A stretch of DNA of 37,776 bases from Akkermansiaceae bacterium UBA1506 (GCA_002323995.1 DCQY01000091.1:26411-64186), one strand, 5' to 3'; positions 8,956 through 19,600 are shown, numbered from the stretch's first letter. Notes: a model not told the origin generated them from the sequence alone. Made by a program: numbers and translations.

Positions 8956-9019
8956 AACTCTTCTGCCTTCGTATGAAGCGTAAGGATTTTCAACCCACTT
9001 TTCCGCCGGGGCGGCAGCA

Positions 9020-9502
9020 TCAAAGCTGTTTTTCGAGGCGCATTTTGATCAGATTATCACAAACTCCTTCAGAGCGAAGCTTATCACAACAAGCCTCGAT
9101 ACGCATCGATTTGGATGTCGGTCGAAAGCCCAGTCGACGGGTGATGCAGTCGGTCAATAGAGAGGTGTTACCATCCTCGAACTCGATCACCTTACCGCAA
9201 TCAACGCAGATAAGGTGGTTGTGATCGGGCGATTCAAGGAAGTTGGGGTCGTAAACCCGTTCGTCTCGACCAAGATCGATTTCACGGAGGAGATGGCTTT
9301 CGATGAGCAGGGATATAGTACGATATACGGTGGCCCTTGAGGTCTTTGGGTCGATCCTGCGGGCTTTTTCAAGAAGTTCTTCAGCCGTGAAATGGTCGTC
9401 TTTCGAGAAGGCAGCCTCGACGATGACGTCACGTTGGGCCGTCCGCCGCAATCCTCGTTGTTGGATAAAGTTATCGAAGCGTTCTTTTATCTCTGAATTC
9501 AT
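9020..9502 (-). CDS. fur: Fur-family metal-responsive transcriptional repressor
   Basis: A 160-residue dimeric metalloregulator. The winged-helix recognition region TSRATVYRTISLL lies at about residues 54-66; the metal-binding HNHLICVDCGKVIEFED follows at about 94-110, with Cys99 and Cys102 forming the first structural zinc CxxC. The second CxxC of classical Fur is not intact: the equivalent segment reads EACCDKLRSEGVC. This could still bind zinc or may mark a Fur variant, so specificity for iron, zinc or peroxide cannot be assigned. It is divergent from manA with 84 bases between the starts, and argH follows on the same strand. Confidence 0.88.
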   Translation of the reverse strand: MNSEIKERFDNFIQQRGLRRTAQRDVIVEAAFSKDDHFTAEELLEKARRIDPKTSRATVYRTISLLIESHLLREIDLGRDERVYDPNFLESPDHNHLICVDCGKVIEFEDGNTSLLTDCITRRLGFRPTSKSMRIEACCDKLRSEGVCDNLIKMRLEKQL

Positions 9503-9586
9503 TCACGTTTCTTTTCGCAAAAAAAAGGGGTCCGTAGGTAGGGAAACTGCTTAACTTAGGCCATCTCTACCAAAAATCCCCGCCTA

Positions 9587-10555
9587 ATGTCGAATTTTCC
9601 CGAACCGATAATACGATTTTCCCCAATTTACCAGACGCGAGTATGGGGCGGGAGGGTCCTATATTCACGCTTCGGACGCCAATTACCGGACGACAAGTTG
9701 CCCTTCGGTGAATCATGGGAGATTTCGGCCCGTAAAGAGGCTGACTCCGCAGTCGTATCAGGATCCCTGAGAGGAAAAACATTAACGCAACTCTGGGAAA
9801 ATAGTGAGACGCGATCTGATATTTTTGGTCCCCTCGCCCCAAATGAGGAACAATTCCCGCTGCTTTGCAAAATTCTCGATGCACGGGATAAGCTCTCAAT
9901 ACAAGTGCATCCACCAGCATCCGTCGCTGAACGGCTGGGAGGTGAGCCGAAGACCGAAGTTTGGTATGTTGCAGATGCTGAACCCGGAGCCTGCCTCTAC
10001 GTGGGGTTGCGAGACGGCATTGCTATGGAAGAGCTTCGCGCTGCCATCGAAGAGGGAACTGCCGAAGTCTGTGTGCATGCTATTCCGGTGAAGACGGGAG
10101 AGCACATCTTCATTCCCAGCGGGCGCCTTCATGCTATCGGGGCCGGCTTATTGATCTATGAGATTCAGCAGAATTCGGATACCACCTACCGTGTCTACGA
10201 CTGGAACCGCCCGGGCCTTGATGGGACCATGCGACAACTTCATGTTAAGGAGTCGATGCAGTGTATCGACTTCGAAGATGTGGAGCCAGAAATGGATGAG
10301 CCGGATGGAGTTCTCCTGACGAATTGCAAACACTTCCGCCTCGAACGGCACGTGGTTGATCCGGGAAATTCTGTCGATCAGCAGCTTAAAGGCCGCTTCG
10401 CCATTGGAACAGTCGTGCGGGGTTCGATGATCTCAGGTGAAGATACACTTGTTGAAGGTGATTTTTTCATCGCGCCATACGGTGCCGATAGTAAAAAGCT
10501 CTCCGCTGGGGAATCTGGCGCCGAGTGGCTCTTAACTACTTGGCCGGAATATTAA
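9587..10555 (+). CDS. manA: mannose-6-phosphate isomerase, class I
   Basis: Interconverts mannose 6-phosphate and fructose 6-phosphate, feeding GDP-mannose and surface polysaccharide synthesis. The 322-residue length matches the short Bacillus-type ManA. Cupin zinc ligands are visible: Gln106 and His108 in LSIQVHPP, Glu124 in KTEVWYV, and His182 in GRLHAIGAG. The conserved GESWEIS stands near the N terminus, and IYEIQQNSDTTYRVYDWNR is the family signature strand pair. No strong ribosome binding site precedes the ATG. It converges on the kdsD-type gene with only seven bases between stops; both serve cell-envelope sugar metabolism. Confidence 0.94.
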   Translation: MSNFPEPIIRFSPIYQTRVWGGRVLYSRFGRQLPDDKLPFGESWEISARKEADSAVVSGSLRGKTLTQLWENSETRSDIFGPLAPNEEQFPLLCKILDARDKLSIQVHPPASVAERLGGEPKTEVWYVADAEPGACLYVGLRDGIAMEELRAAIEEGTAEVCVHAIPVKTGEHIFIPSGRLHAIGAGLLIYEIQQNSDTTYRVYDWNRPGLDGTMRQLHVKESMQCIDFEDVEPEMDEPDGVLLTNCKHFRLERHVVDPGNSVDQQLKGRFAIGTVVRGSMISGEDTLVEGDFFIAPYGADSKKLSAGESGAEWLLTTWPEY

Positions 10556-10562
10556 TTGGTAA

Positions 10563-11537
10563 CTATAAGATCTGTACTCTTGTGAGATCTTGAGTGTCGA
10601 TCATACCGCACGGGAAACCGCGTTCGTCGACGACGACCAAATCATCAATACGATTGTCCTCAAGGATGCGAAGTACTTCGCCAACCAATTGATGACTCGA
10701 TACGTGAATCGGCTTTGAAGTCATCACAGAGCCCACTGGCTGTTTATCGATGTCGGGGCCACCATTTTGGAATGACCGAGCGAAGTCCCCTTGGGTAAAG
10801 ATCCCGGCGAGCTCACCGGCAGCGTTGACGATGACGACTGCACCGGCGCGGGAACCCGTCATCTTGGAAATGACCTCAATTACTGGCATCTCGGGATTGA
10901 CGGCAACGAAGCTGTCCCCCGTTCGCATGATGTCACTGGCTCGCATGAGAAGAGAACGACCGAGCGAACCGCCGGGATGAAGTTCAGCGAAGTGATCCTT
11001 GGTCAAACCTCGGGCCTCCATCAGGACCATAGCGAGAGCATCTCCAACGACGAGAGTGTTGGTCGTGCTGGAGGTCGGCGCGAGATTGAGAGGGCAGGCT
11101 TCGCGCTTTACATGAATGTCGATAACGCAGTCGGAGGCTTTTGCCAGCGTCGATTTCACCTTTCCCGTGATGGAGATTAGATTAACACCACGGCGTTTTA
11201 GGTGAGGCAGAAGGGAAAGAAGTTCCGCGGTTTCGCCTGAGTAGCTCATGGCAATGACGCTGTCTCCGGAATTAACGAGGCCAAGATCTCCATGAAGCGC
11301 ATCTTGGCAGTTCAACACCGTTGCTGGGGCTCCTGTGGAGTTGAGGGTAGCAGCGAGTTTATTTCCGACATTACCGGATTTCCCCACCCCGACAACGATG
11401 ACTTTTGAGCCCTGCTCGACGGTAGCCTTGAGTGTTTCTACCGCAGCGACAAAGGAATCATCAACCCGTTTGAGGAGGTGATTGAGTTCCTCCATTTCGA
11501 GTGAAATAACGCGTCGGGCTTTTTCTAGGTAATCCAT
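10563..11537 (-). CDS. kdsD: D-arabinose-5-phosphate isomerase (KdsD/KpsF/GutQ type)
   Basis: Converts ribulose 5-phosphate to arabinose 5-phosphate, the first step toward Kdo for lipopolysaccharide, which implies a Gram-negative outer membrane. The 324-residue protein has a SIS sugar-isomerase domain at about residues 40-175 (VGVGKSGNVGNKLAATLNSTG, then AMSYSGETAE) with the family motif HPGGSLGR at 187-194. Two CBS domains follow at about 203-256 and 271-322. Its ribulose-5-phosphate substrate is the product of gnd in this window. It lies 53 bases downstream of dinB on the same strand. Confidence 0.94.
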   Translation of the reverse strand: MDYLEKARRVISLEMEELNHLLKRVDDSFVAAVETLKATVEQGSKVIVVGVGKSGNVGNKLAATLNSTGAPATVLNCQDALHGDLGLVNSGDSVIAMSYSGETAELLSLLPHLKRRGVNLISITGKVKSTLAKASDCVIDIHVKREACPLNLAPTSSTTNTLVVGDALAMVLMEARGLTKDHFAELHPGGSLGRSLLMRASDIMRTGDSFVAVNPEMPVIEVISKMTGSRAGAVVIVNAAGELAGIFTQGDFARSFQNGGPDIDKQPVGSVMTSKPIHVSSHQLVGEVLRILEDNRIDDLVVVDERGFPCGMIDTQDLTRVQIL

Positions 11538-11590
11538 ATAAAAAGGACGGGGGTGGAGAATACGATAGGGCCAACCGCGCGGGTCTCAAT

Positions 11591-12652
11591 TTAAAACATT
11601 TCCAACTGCAGGTCTTCCCCATCAGGCAAAGGACGGAAACGGATGCCAGCACCGATAAGGCGGACGGATTTGCCTCCGCCGCGTTCCCAGGCCTCTTGGA
11701 GTAGTTCACGGTAGACGGAAGTCTCAATGGCTTCTCCACTTCGTTGTGCTGAAGTGATCTGAAAATCCTCGAATTTAAGTTTCACCACGCAGTCGCGAAT
11801 ATCACGGTCGGGATGTCGTGAGGAATAGTCTTCAGCCAGTTCGATGACCAGCTCATCAAGCTTGAGGAGTCCCTCTTCAACGGTGTGAAGATTCTCGGAA
11901 AAGGTTCGCTCGTTGCTGAGTGATTTACGCTCCCGGTTTGGATTGACGGGGCGGTCATCGATGCCCCGACAAAGTCGGTAGAGAACGCGACCAAATTTTC
12001 CGAAGCGCTGCACTAGTTCGAGTTCGCTGCGTTCCTGCATGACACCACAAGTGGTGATTCCTGCATCATGAAGGCGTTCTGCAGTGCGCTTGCCAACGCC
12101 CCAGATTTTTTCGACTGGCAAATCGTGTAAGAAGCCTTCGAGGATCTCGTTGCTAACTTCGAACTGGCCGTCGGGTTTATTCCAGTCGCTTGCTATCTTA
12201 GCGAGAAACTTATTTCTAGCGATACCGGCGGAAGCAGTCAGCTGGGTTTTTTCGCGAATTCGCTGCCGTACTTCCCAAGCGATGGACGACGCTGACGAAT
12301 TGAGATGGGAAACCTCGAGATAAGCTTCATCAAGCGAGAGTGGTTCGATCAGCTCAGTGAATTGCCGGAAGATCTTTCGGATGCGCGAAGATTCCTCACG
12401 ATAGAGTTCTCCGCGAACCGGTAGCATGATAAGATCGGGACAGAGTTCACGGGCTTTGAACGCCGGCATCGCTGAGCGGCACCCGTATTGTCTGGCCTCA
12501 TAATTACAGGTGGTGAGCACACCACGGCCACTCGCCCCGCCGACGGCCACGGGTTTGCCCAGGAGCTCAGGCCGTTCTCGTAGCTCGATTGCCGCGTAGA
12601 AGCAATCCATGTCGACATGGATGATTTTACGGGGCGAGTTGGACTTGGACAT
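11591..12652 (-). CDS. dinB: DNA polymerase IV (Y-family)
   Basis: Error-prone translesion polymerase, 353 residues. The catalytic metal ligands are Asp14 (HVDMDCFYAAIE) and Asp108-Glu109 (SLDEAYLEVS). The fingers segment YEARQYGCRSAMP and the palm ASAGIARNKFLAKIASDWNKP are intact. A helix-hairpin-helix follows (WGVGKRTAERLHDAGI). The last five residues, QLEMF, fit the QLxLF-type sliding-clamp binding peptide, which supports the stop position. The frame extends to 12784, but ATG 12652 gives the family N terminus, avoids overlap with the divergent glycosyltransferase, and has an AGGCGAGG just upstream. Confidence 0.95.
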   Translation of the reverse strand: MSKSNSPRKIIHVDMDCFYAAIELRERPELLGKPVAVGGASGRGVLTTCNYEARQYGCRSAMPAFKARELCPDLIMLPVRGELYREESSRIRKIFRQFTELIEPLSLDEAYLEVSHLNSSASSIAWEVRQRIREKTQLTASAGIARNKFLAKIASDWNKPDGQFEVSNEILEGFLHDLPVEKIWGVGKRTAERLHDAGITTCGVMQERSELELVQRFGKFGRVLYRLCRGIDDRPVNPNRERKSLSNERTFSENLHTVEEGLLKLDELVIELAEDYSSRHPDRDIRDCVVKLKFEDFQITSAQRSGEAIETSVYRELLQEAWERGGGKSVRLIGAGIRFRPLPDGEDLQLEMF

Positions 12653-12749
12653 GGCCTCGCCTAATGTGACGCGGAGCGGCTGCAGAGGCAACCGGTTGAA
12701 AGAATGAAACTTTCCCGGCGGTTTGTGGTCGTAGCCTAAGACTGAGCGC

Positions 12750-13490
12750 ATGAGAGATTTCGCCATCATTATCCCGGCTTTCAACGAGGAGGACTACCTC
12801 GCTGAGACGCTGGCGGCTGTTTGTGCTGCTGCTGAAGCCATGCCGGCTTCAGCTACAGTGGTTGTGGTCGACAACAATTCTTCCGACCAAACTAGTGAAG
12901 TTGCCATTACTCATGGAGCCGATCTTGTCGTGTTCGAGCCTCACAACCAAATTGCTCGGGCCAGAAACGCTGGAGCCGATGCGGTTCCAAAGATTGATCA
13001 TCTTGTCTTCGTTGACGCCGACACCAGAATTACCGAAACGGTTTTAAAAGCTGCGCTGGATAGCTTGGATTCCGGTGATGTTGCTGGCGGGGGAGCAAGA
13101 GTGCTGATGGATGATACAGTTACTCCAATAGTGGATTGGATTGTGCGGATTTGGAACTGGGTTTCGGTTCAGCGGCAGCTGGCAGCTGGCAGTTTCTTTT
13201 TTTGCCGGCGCGAAGCATTTGATGCCGTCGGTGGATTTGATGAAGCTGTTTACGCTGGTGAAGAAGTCTGGCTGGCGAAGCGCATTAGGCGTTGGGGTAA
13301 AAAGCGAGGCCTTCGATTTCAGGTTCTTTTTGGAGAAACGGTGATGACTTCGGCGCGCAAATCTTCGTGGTTTTCGACTAAGGACTTTGTTTTCCAAATT
13401 GGTTTATTTTTCTTATTCCCCTGGGCCACGCGGAGCCGGAAACTTTGCAGTATTTGGTATCGCCGCCCTGAGGACGAAGCTGCCGAATGA
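12750..13490 (+). CDS. family 2 glycosyltransferase
   Basis: A GT-A fold sugar transferase of 246 residues. The N terminus IIIPAFNEEDYLAETL is the nucleotide-sugar site; VVVDNNSSDQT follows, then the metal-binding DxD in FVDADT (Asp89, Asp91), and a GGFDEAVYAGEEVWLAKRI acceptor motif with the probable catalytic Glu-Glu pair. The hydrophobic C-terminal segment (FVFQIGLFFLFPW) may touch the membrane. It resembles glycosyltransferases for lipids or glycans, but the donor and acceptor are unknown. It diverges from dinB and converges on trmB with six bases between stops. Confidence 0.88.
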   Translation: MRDFAIIIPAFNEEDYLAETLAAVCAAAEAMPASATVVVVDNNSSDQTSEVAITHGADLVVFEPHNQIARARNAGADAVPKIDHLVFVDADTRITETVLKAALDSLDSGDVAGGGARVLMDDTVTPIVDWIVRIWNWVSVQRQLAAGSFFFCRREAFDAVGGFDEAVYAGEEVWLAKRIRRWGKKRGLRFQVLFGETVMTSARKSSWFSTKDFVFQIGLFFLFPWATRSRKLCSIWYRRPEDEAAE

Positions 13491-13496
13491 TGAGCC

Positions 13497-14186
13497 TCAC
13501 GATTTGATTTGGAAGCTTAGTTCAGAAATCTGCCGGCTTTCTGCAAACGCCTTCTTTTCGTAGTTCGTTTCGATCCGATACTTATTGAACCTAGAATAAG
13601 AAGTCGGCGTCCAATTTTCTGCCGAAGACATGACCTCAGAGGTGTGCGTCGCGTAGGCATCGACGTCGGTGATAACGAGAAGTTCTCCATCAGGGAGGAG
13701 CCTTTCGGCGATCACATTAACCATACCGGGTTGAATGAGACGACGATGAGCATCACCTGCCTTCGGCCACGGATCGGGGAACTGGATAATGAAAGCGTTG
13801 GCAATTCGATCAGCTAGATGGTCGGTGAGGATCAGTCGAGCGTCTCCCCGCATCAGTCTGGCATTAGTGATTCCAGCATTGTGAATCTTCTGAGTGGCAG
13901 CCGCGAGGCCCGGGCGATGAACTTCGATGCCGAGGATGCGGTGGTCGGGCAGTGCCTTCGCCAGGCTCACGAGGTGATCTCCCGCACCAAATCCGATTTC
14001 GATGACGAGGGGACCGTTCTGATTGAAGTGTTCATCCAGACTAATGACTTCGTCGTGTCGAAACGAGATACCATAGAGCGACCACCATTCACGCAGCGCT
14101 CGCTTTTGGCCGCGGGTCATCTGCCCGCGATTACGGAGATAACTGGGAGCCCATCGGAGCTGGCCGTTTCGTTTCAGGTTAGACAT
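13497..14186 (-). CDS. trmB: tRNA (guanine-N7-)-methyltransferase
   Basis: Methylates G46 in the variable loop of tRNAs using S-adenosylmethionine. In the 229-residue protein the SAM-binding loop EIGFGAGDH is at about residues 63-71, GIEVHRPG carries the acidic ribose-binding residue, and the TrmB signature FPDPWPK at about 136-142 is followed by HRRLIQPG. The N-terminal extension is short and basic. It is divergent from the propeller-protein gene, with 34 bases between the starts. Confidence 0.93.
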   Translation of the reverse strand: MSNLKRNGQLRWAPSYLRNRGQMTRGQKRALREWWSLYGISFRHDEVISLDEHFNQNGPLVIEIGFGAGDHLVSLAKALPDHRILGIEVHRPGLAAATQKIHNAGITNARLMRGDARLILTDHLADRIANAFIIQFPDPWPKAGDAHRRLIQPGMVNVIAERLLPDGELLVITDVDAYATHTSEVMSSAENWTPTSYSRFNKYRIETNYEKKAFAESRQISELSFQIKS

Positions 14187-14220
14187 TTCAGAATCTTATT
14201 TAGGGGTGTATTCTTCAGGC

Positions 14221-15561
14221 ATGAACCACCAGACAACAAGTGACGGAATGATCCGACCAATGATAGCTGCTCTCATTTTCGCAGGATGGATGACAACAGT
14301 GATTTCGGCCGACTGGCCGGAATGGCGGGGACCGGACCGAGCTGGGTTATGGGAAGCAGAAGGGTTAGTGGAATCGTTTGAAGGCCTGCCGAACCCTCTT
14401 CCAAGAGTTTGGACGGCTCGTGTTGGGGCTGGATACAGCGGGCCGACGGTGGCGGGAGACAGAGTCTATCTTCTAGATCGTGGACTGCCTGATGATAGCG
14501 AGCAAGTTGAAAGAATCGTCTGCGTCGATCGGGTAACGGGGAAAGAGAAATGGGTGCATCGCTACTCCTGCGAATATCGGGAAATTGGCTATGACTTTGG
14601 CCCTCGTTCCAGTGTGACACTGGTCGATGGCAAAGCTTTTTCGCTGGGTATGATGGGTCACGTCCATTGCCTCGACGCTGAGTCCGGTAAAGTATTTTGG
14701 GCTAAGGATCTCTCAAAACATTACAAGATCGAAATGCCAATCTGGGGTCTAACCTCATCTCCGTTGGTAGAGGATGGAGTAGTCATTTTTCAGGCTGCTG
14801 GAGGACCAGAAGGGGCCTGCGTAGTGGGACTTGATGTCGCTAACGGGAATGAGATCTGGCGCGCCTTTTCTGACAAAGCCTCTTACGTCTCACCTATTAT
14901 GATCAAACAGGCTGGCAAAAGGGTGTTAGTGATTTGGACGGGGATGCGCATTGCCGGAATGAACGCGACAACCGGTGACGTCTATTGGGAAATCCCAACT
15001 CGCCCTAACAAAATGCCTATAAATGTCCCCGGCCCTGCGATAAGCGAAGATGGCGACTTAATGTTTCTCTCGGTTTTCTATGATGGTTCACGACTGATCG
15101 ATTTGGCACTGGATACCGTGGATGCGAAAGAACGCTGGGTCCGCAAGGGAATTAACGAGCGCACCACGGACGCTCTTCACAACATGATTAGTCCGCCTTA
15201 TATATATGGCGGTTTTATTTATGGGATCGACAGCTACGGGCAGATGCGTTGTCTAAATCCCTTAAATGGCGATCGCTTGTGGGAAAATCTTGAGGCAGTC
15301 CCGCAGGGGCGATGGGGGACGGGTTTCATGGTGAGAAATGGCGAGACTACCTGGATGATGACTGAACGCGGAGAGCTGGTTATCGCAAAGCTTACTCCCG
15401 AGGGCTACAACGAGATTGACCGAGTGCAGATTATCGATGCGACGACCCCACTAAAGCAGCGCGAGGAAGGCACGGTCCTTTGGTCACATCCTGCTTTTGC
15501 AGGCACCCAGATATTTGTGAGAAATGACCGGGAGTTGATCTGCGTGGAGTTGGCGAAGTAA
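14221..15561 (+). CDS. secreted PQQ-like beta-propeller repeat protein
   Basis: 446 residues with a signal peptide whose mature part begins near ADWPEWRGPDRAG, the recurring opening of outer-membrane or periplasmic beta-propeller proteins that are very common in Planctomycetes and Verrucomicrobia. Repeats of the type DRVTGKEKW, DAESGKVFW, DVANGNEIW, NATTGDVYW, NPLNGDRLW mark the propeller blades. No alcohol-dehydrogenase catalytic residues or quinone-binding cysteine pair are evident, so it is probably a structural or binding propeller. Starts at 14206, 14221 and 14248 are possible; 14248 gives the tightest signal peptide. It converges on dus, seven bases away. Confidence 0.85.
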   Translation: MNHQTTSDGMIRPMIAALIFAGWMTTVISADWPEWRGPDRAGLWEAEGLVESFEGLPNPLPRVWTARVGAGYSGPTVAGDRVYLLDRGLPDDSEQVERIVCVDRVTGKEKWVHRYSCEYREIGYDFGPRSSVTLVDGKAFSLGMMGHVHCLDAESGKVFWAKDLSKHYKIEMPIWGLTSSPLVEDGVVIFQAAGGPEGACVVGLDVANGNEIWRAFSDKASYVSPIMIKQAGKRVLVIWTGMRIAGMNATTGDVYWEIPTRPNKMPINVPGPAISEDGDLMFLSVFYDGSRLIDLALDTVDAKERWVRKGINERTTDALHNMISPPYIYGGFIYGIDSYGQMRCLNPLNGDRLWENLEAVPQGRWGTGFMVRNGETTWMMTERGELVIAKLTPEGYNEIDRVQIIDATTPLKQREEGTVLWSHPAFAGTQIFVRNDRELICVELAK

Positions 15562-15568
15562 TCTGCAG

Positions 15569-16603
15569 TCAGATCGTTGCACTTTCGTTTATTAACTCTC
15601 CAAAACCGCAGAAGAGTTTTCCGTCTTCAGTTGGGTCTTCTGGCATCGGTTCGTCAGAGCTCAGGTGTTCTTGGCAGATGCTGCGGAATTCTTCCATGGA
15701 ATTGGCCCGTCGTAGTTGATTTTGGAAGATCCCGTCGTGAATACCTGATGAGATGTAGTTGGCGAACTTTTTCATTCGGTGAACGAGTTTTGTGTTGGAC
15801 TCGACGGCGGCTTCCGCTGCGATCTCTTCGGCCAATTCAATAAGATAGCATTCAAGGTCACGCAGCGTTGGGCGGGGGGTGGTTCGACCTGAAAAGGCGT
15901 CCCTCACCAGCGAAAAGAGCCAAGGGTTGCGGATGCCGCCTCGCCCAATCATGAGTCCGGTAGCTCCTGTTTGCTGCTGCATCGCAACGGCAGTAGCCGT
16001 GGAAACGATGTTACCGTTGGCAGTAACAGGGTAGGGAAGCATCGATACTGCACGGGCAATGCAGTCGGTGTGAACCGGAGACTGATATCTTTCCCTGACA
16101 GTACGACCATGGATGGCAAGGCCTTCAACAGGAAGGCTCGCGAAGAGTTCGAGTAGATCGTCAAATTCGCTGGGGCTTTCAAAGCCGACCCGGGTTTTCA
16201 GAGTGAGCTTGCCTTTGACGACCTCGCGAAGATCACAGGCGATACGGCGTATCAATTCCGGATTCTTCAATAAGGCGCCTCCCGCCTTTTTGCCGCAGAC
16301 CTTGGGAGCGGGACAGCCCAGATTTACATCGATACCGATGCAGTCACTTTGCGCTTCAATCAGTTGAGCCGTACGGACGAGATATTCGGGGTTATTACCA
16401 ATCATTTGGGCGACGACAGGCTTTCTACCACTCATGCCGTGGATCGTGCGGAGAATCTTCTTTTCCGGCGTTGAATCGCGGTGGACGCGGAAGTATTCGG
16501 TCACGTAGAGATCAGGCCCGCCGCGCCTTTCGAGGCAACGCCACAGAGGAAGGACAGAAACGTCCTGCATTGGAGCGATGGAAAGAGTGGGCAGTTCTTG
16601 CAT
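15569..16603 (-). CDS. tRNA-dihydrouridine synthase
   Basis: A flavoenzyme reducing uridines in the tRNA D-loop, 344 residues. The TIM-barrel FMN-binding start LSIAPMQDVS, the substrate motif DVNLGCPAPKVCGKKAGGALL with catalytic Cys103, LKTRVGF, and IHGRTVRERYQ are all present. TANGNIVS and MIGRGGIRNPWLF bind the FMN phosphate. The small helical recognition domain follows at the C terminus. Which subfamily (DusA, B or C) and which uridine are modified cannot be told from the motifs alone. It starts 42 bases after the pyc stop on the same strand and may be co-transcribed with it. Confidence 0.92.
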   Translation of the reverse strand: MQELPTLSIAPMQDVSVLPLWRCLERRGGPDLYVTEYFRVHRDSTPEKKILRTIHGMSGRKPVVAQMIGNNPEYLVRTAQLIEAQSDCIGIDVNLGCPAPKVCGKKAGGALLKNPELIRRIACDLREVVKGKLTLKTRVGFESPSEFDDLLELFASLPVEGLAIHGRTVRERYQSPVHTDCIARAVSMLPYPVTANGNIVSTATAVAMQQQTGATGLMIGRGGIRNPWLFSLVRDAFSGRTTPRPTLRDLECYLIELAEEIAAEAAVESNTKLVHRMKKFANYISSGIHDGIFQNQLRRANSMEEFRSICQEHLSSDEPMPEDPTEDGKLFCGFGELINESATI

Positions 16604-16645
16604 GCGTATCTGCGGGACCTACGAAGCGTGGAGGATGAATCCTTC

Positions 16646-19600
16646 CTAAACTTCGATACGGGCCAGCAGGTCGTCAGTCTCAACAGAGTCACCCTTCTGC
16701 GCAAGGATCTCAGTGACCGTTCCTGCGGCACTGGCAGAAATAGTGGTCAGCATCTTCATTGCTTCGAGGGTGATGATAGGATCACCCTCCTCTATCTTGG
16801 TGCCGACCTCGGCATTCACCTCGGTCACCATGCCGGGCATCGGGGCTACTGCCTGAAGAGGATCACTGGAATCACCTTTGAGTCGGGTTAATACATTCTT
16901 CGGCGCGAGAGCGTGGTCGATCACGGCAGACTCCCGGGGCATGCCATTGAGTTCGTAGAAGACATTCCGCTGACCTTCGTCGTTGGCTTCGCTGATACCG
17001 ATCAACTTGATGAAGAGTACTTTACCAGGTCCGATTTCGACAGAGATTTCCTCACCGATGGAGAGACCGTAGAAGAAAGCAGTCGTCGGCAGCCCCTGGA
17101 CCTTGTCATAGGACTTGATGAACTCGTCGAACTCTTCGAAGACCGCCGGATACATGAGATGGCTGTAAAGGTCGTCGTTGTTGGCGGTGCGGCCGAGTTT
17201 CGCAGAAAGTTCCTCGCGCGTAGCATCCAGGTCGATTGGATCAGCTAATTCACCAGGGCGCTTCGTTGTGGGCTTTCTACCTCCGAGAATAACCCTCTGA
17301 ACATCCTGAGGCCAACCACCGTCAGGCTGACCAAGACCTCCTGCTAACATATCGATGACCGACTCGGGGAAATCGAGAGAACCAGGCTCAAGTTTGGTGA
17401 CTTCCTCCGGCTTGATGCCGCGTGTGATGAGAAACATGCACATGTCACCGACAACCTTGGAGCTTGGCGTCACCTTGATAATATCGCCGAAGAGCTGGTT
17501 TACTTCTGCATAGCAGCGTGCGATCTCAGGCCAGCGGTGACCTAGTCCCATAGCGTTGGCCTGCTCCTTCAAGTTGGTAAATTGCCCGCCAGGCATCTCG
17601 TGGATGTAAACCTCGGCAGAACCGGCGCGTGGCGCGGTGTTAAAGGGTGTGTAGAACTCGAGCACTTCCTCCCAGTAATCGGACATGGCATTGAGCGCCT
17701 CTGGGTTGAGACCGGGGTCGCGATCGAGGCCGGAGAGTGCGGCAGCGACAGAGTTTAAATTTGGCTGGCTCGTCGAGCCTGACATAGAAGCTAAAGCGAG
17801 GTCAATAATGTCGGCGCCAGCATCAGAAGCAGCAAGGCTCGAGGCGGCATTAATGCCAGAGCTATCGTGCGTATGGAAGTGGATTGGCAGTCCGACTTCC
17901 TCTCGCAGTGTTTTGAAAAGTTTGGTCGCAGCAGCAGGCCGGCAGAGGCCGGCCATATCTTTGATCGCAAGAATATGCGCGCCCATTTTCTCCAACTCCT
18001 TGGCCTTGGCCACGTAGTATTTTAACGAGTATTTGTCGCGCTTGGGATCGTCAATATCCCCGGTGTAACAGACCGCTGCTTCGCAGATTGAGTTGGTGTG
18101 CTCGCGGACTGCCTGCATTGCGACCTCCATGTTTTGGAGGTAGTTGAGGGAGTCGAAGATTCGGAAAATGTCCATTCCTGACTCAGCAGAGTGCTTGATA
18201 AATCCTTCGACGACGTTGTCAGGGTAGTTGGAGTAGCCGACCGCATTGGAGCCGCGGAAGAGCATCTGGAAACAGATATTTGGAATGCGCTCGCGCAACT
18301 CACGAAGGCGATCCCACGGACTCTCCTTTAGGAAACGCATTGCGGTGTCGAACGTTGCACCACCCCACATCTCAAGGCTGAAGAGGTTGGGTGTCTTCTG
18401 AGCCACGTAACTGGCGATATTGAGCATATCGACAGAACGCATCCGGGTTGCAATGAGCGACTGGTGGGCGTCTCGCATCGTGGTGTCCGTAATGAGGACG
18501 GGCTTCTGTTCGCGGATCCAATTGGCGAAGCCTTCAGGGCCTAGCTCAAGAAGTTTGTTGCGGGAGCCGGGCTGTAAGTCAGCGCGGAGGTCACATGAAG
18601 GAACTCGGGCCGGCGGTAGTGCTGATCTTAGTTTGTAGCCCTTGGCCGTGTCATTACCGTTGACGGTGATATTGCTGAGATAGTTCAGCAACTTGGTTGC
18701 CCGGTCACGTTTTGGTTTGAAGTTAAAGAGATCTGGATTTGTATCGATCAGACGGGTGGTGGCGTTACCGGTCCGGAAAGTCTCGTTGACGATCACGTTC
18801 TCGATAAACGGGATATTTGTCTTCACGCCACGGATTCGGAATTCGCGTAAGGCGCGGTCCATTCGCTGAAGAGAGATGTCGAAACGCGGACCGAAAGCGG
18901 TTAGCTTCACGAGCATGGAATCGTAGTAGGGCGTGATGACTGATCCCGCGTCACCTGCACCGGCATCTAGGCGGATGCCGAAACCTGCCGCTGATCGGTA
19001 GTTAAGGATTTTCCCGTAGTCGGGAGAAAAATTCTTGGCCGGATCTTCGGTTGTTATCCGCGCTTGAACAGCATAGCCATTGCGCGGGATTTCGTCTTGT
19101 GCCGGAATGTCGATGACATCGCCGAAGAGGTCATACCCCTGGGCAACCAGTATCTGGGAACGAACCAAGTCTACCCCTGTAATGATTTCGGTAACGGTGT
19201 GCTCCACTTGAATCCGCGGATTCATCTCGATGAAGAACCACTCATCGGTGTCAGTGTCGAGGAGGAACTCAACGGTCCCGGCGTTGTTGTATTTCACCTC
19301 CTTAGCGACCTTTATGGCCGCATCACAAAGTTCGTTACGCACCGTCTCATCGAGATCGACGGAGGGAGCGATTTCGATCACTTTCTGATGACGTCGCTGA
19401 ACGGAACAGTCACGCTCATGCAGGTGAACGATGTTGCCGTGGGTGTCACCCATGATTTGCACTTCAATGTGCTTAGCACGACCAACGAATCGCTCCAGGA
19501 ACACTGCTGGGTTTCCGAAAGCGTTCTCTGCTTCGGCTTGGGCTTGGTCGAGAAGGGAGTCGAGATCTTCTTCTCTTTCCACGACTCGCATGCCACGACC

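Noticed and set aside
12653..12784. N-terminal extension of dinB
   Set aside because: The family N terminus begins at 12652; the extension would overlap the divergent glycosyltransferase start.
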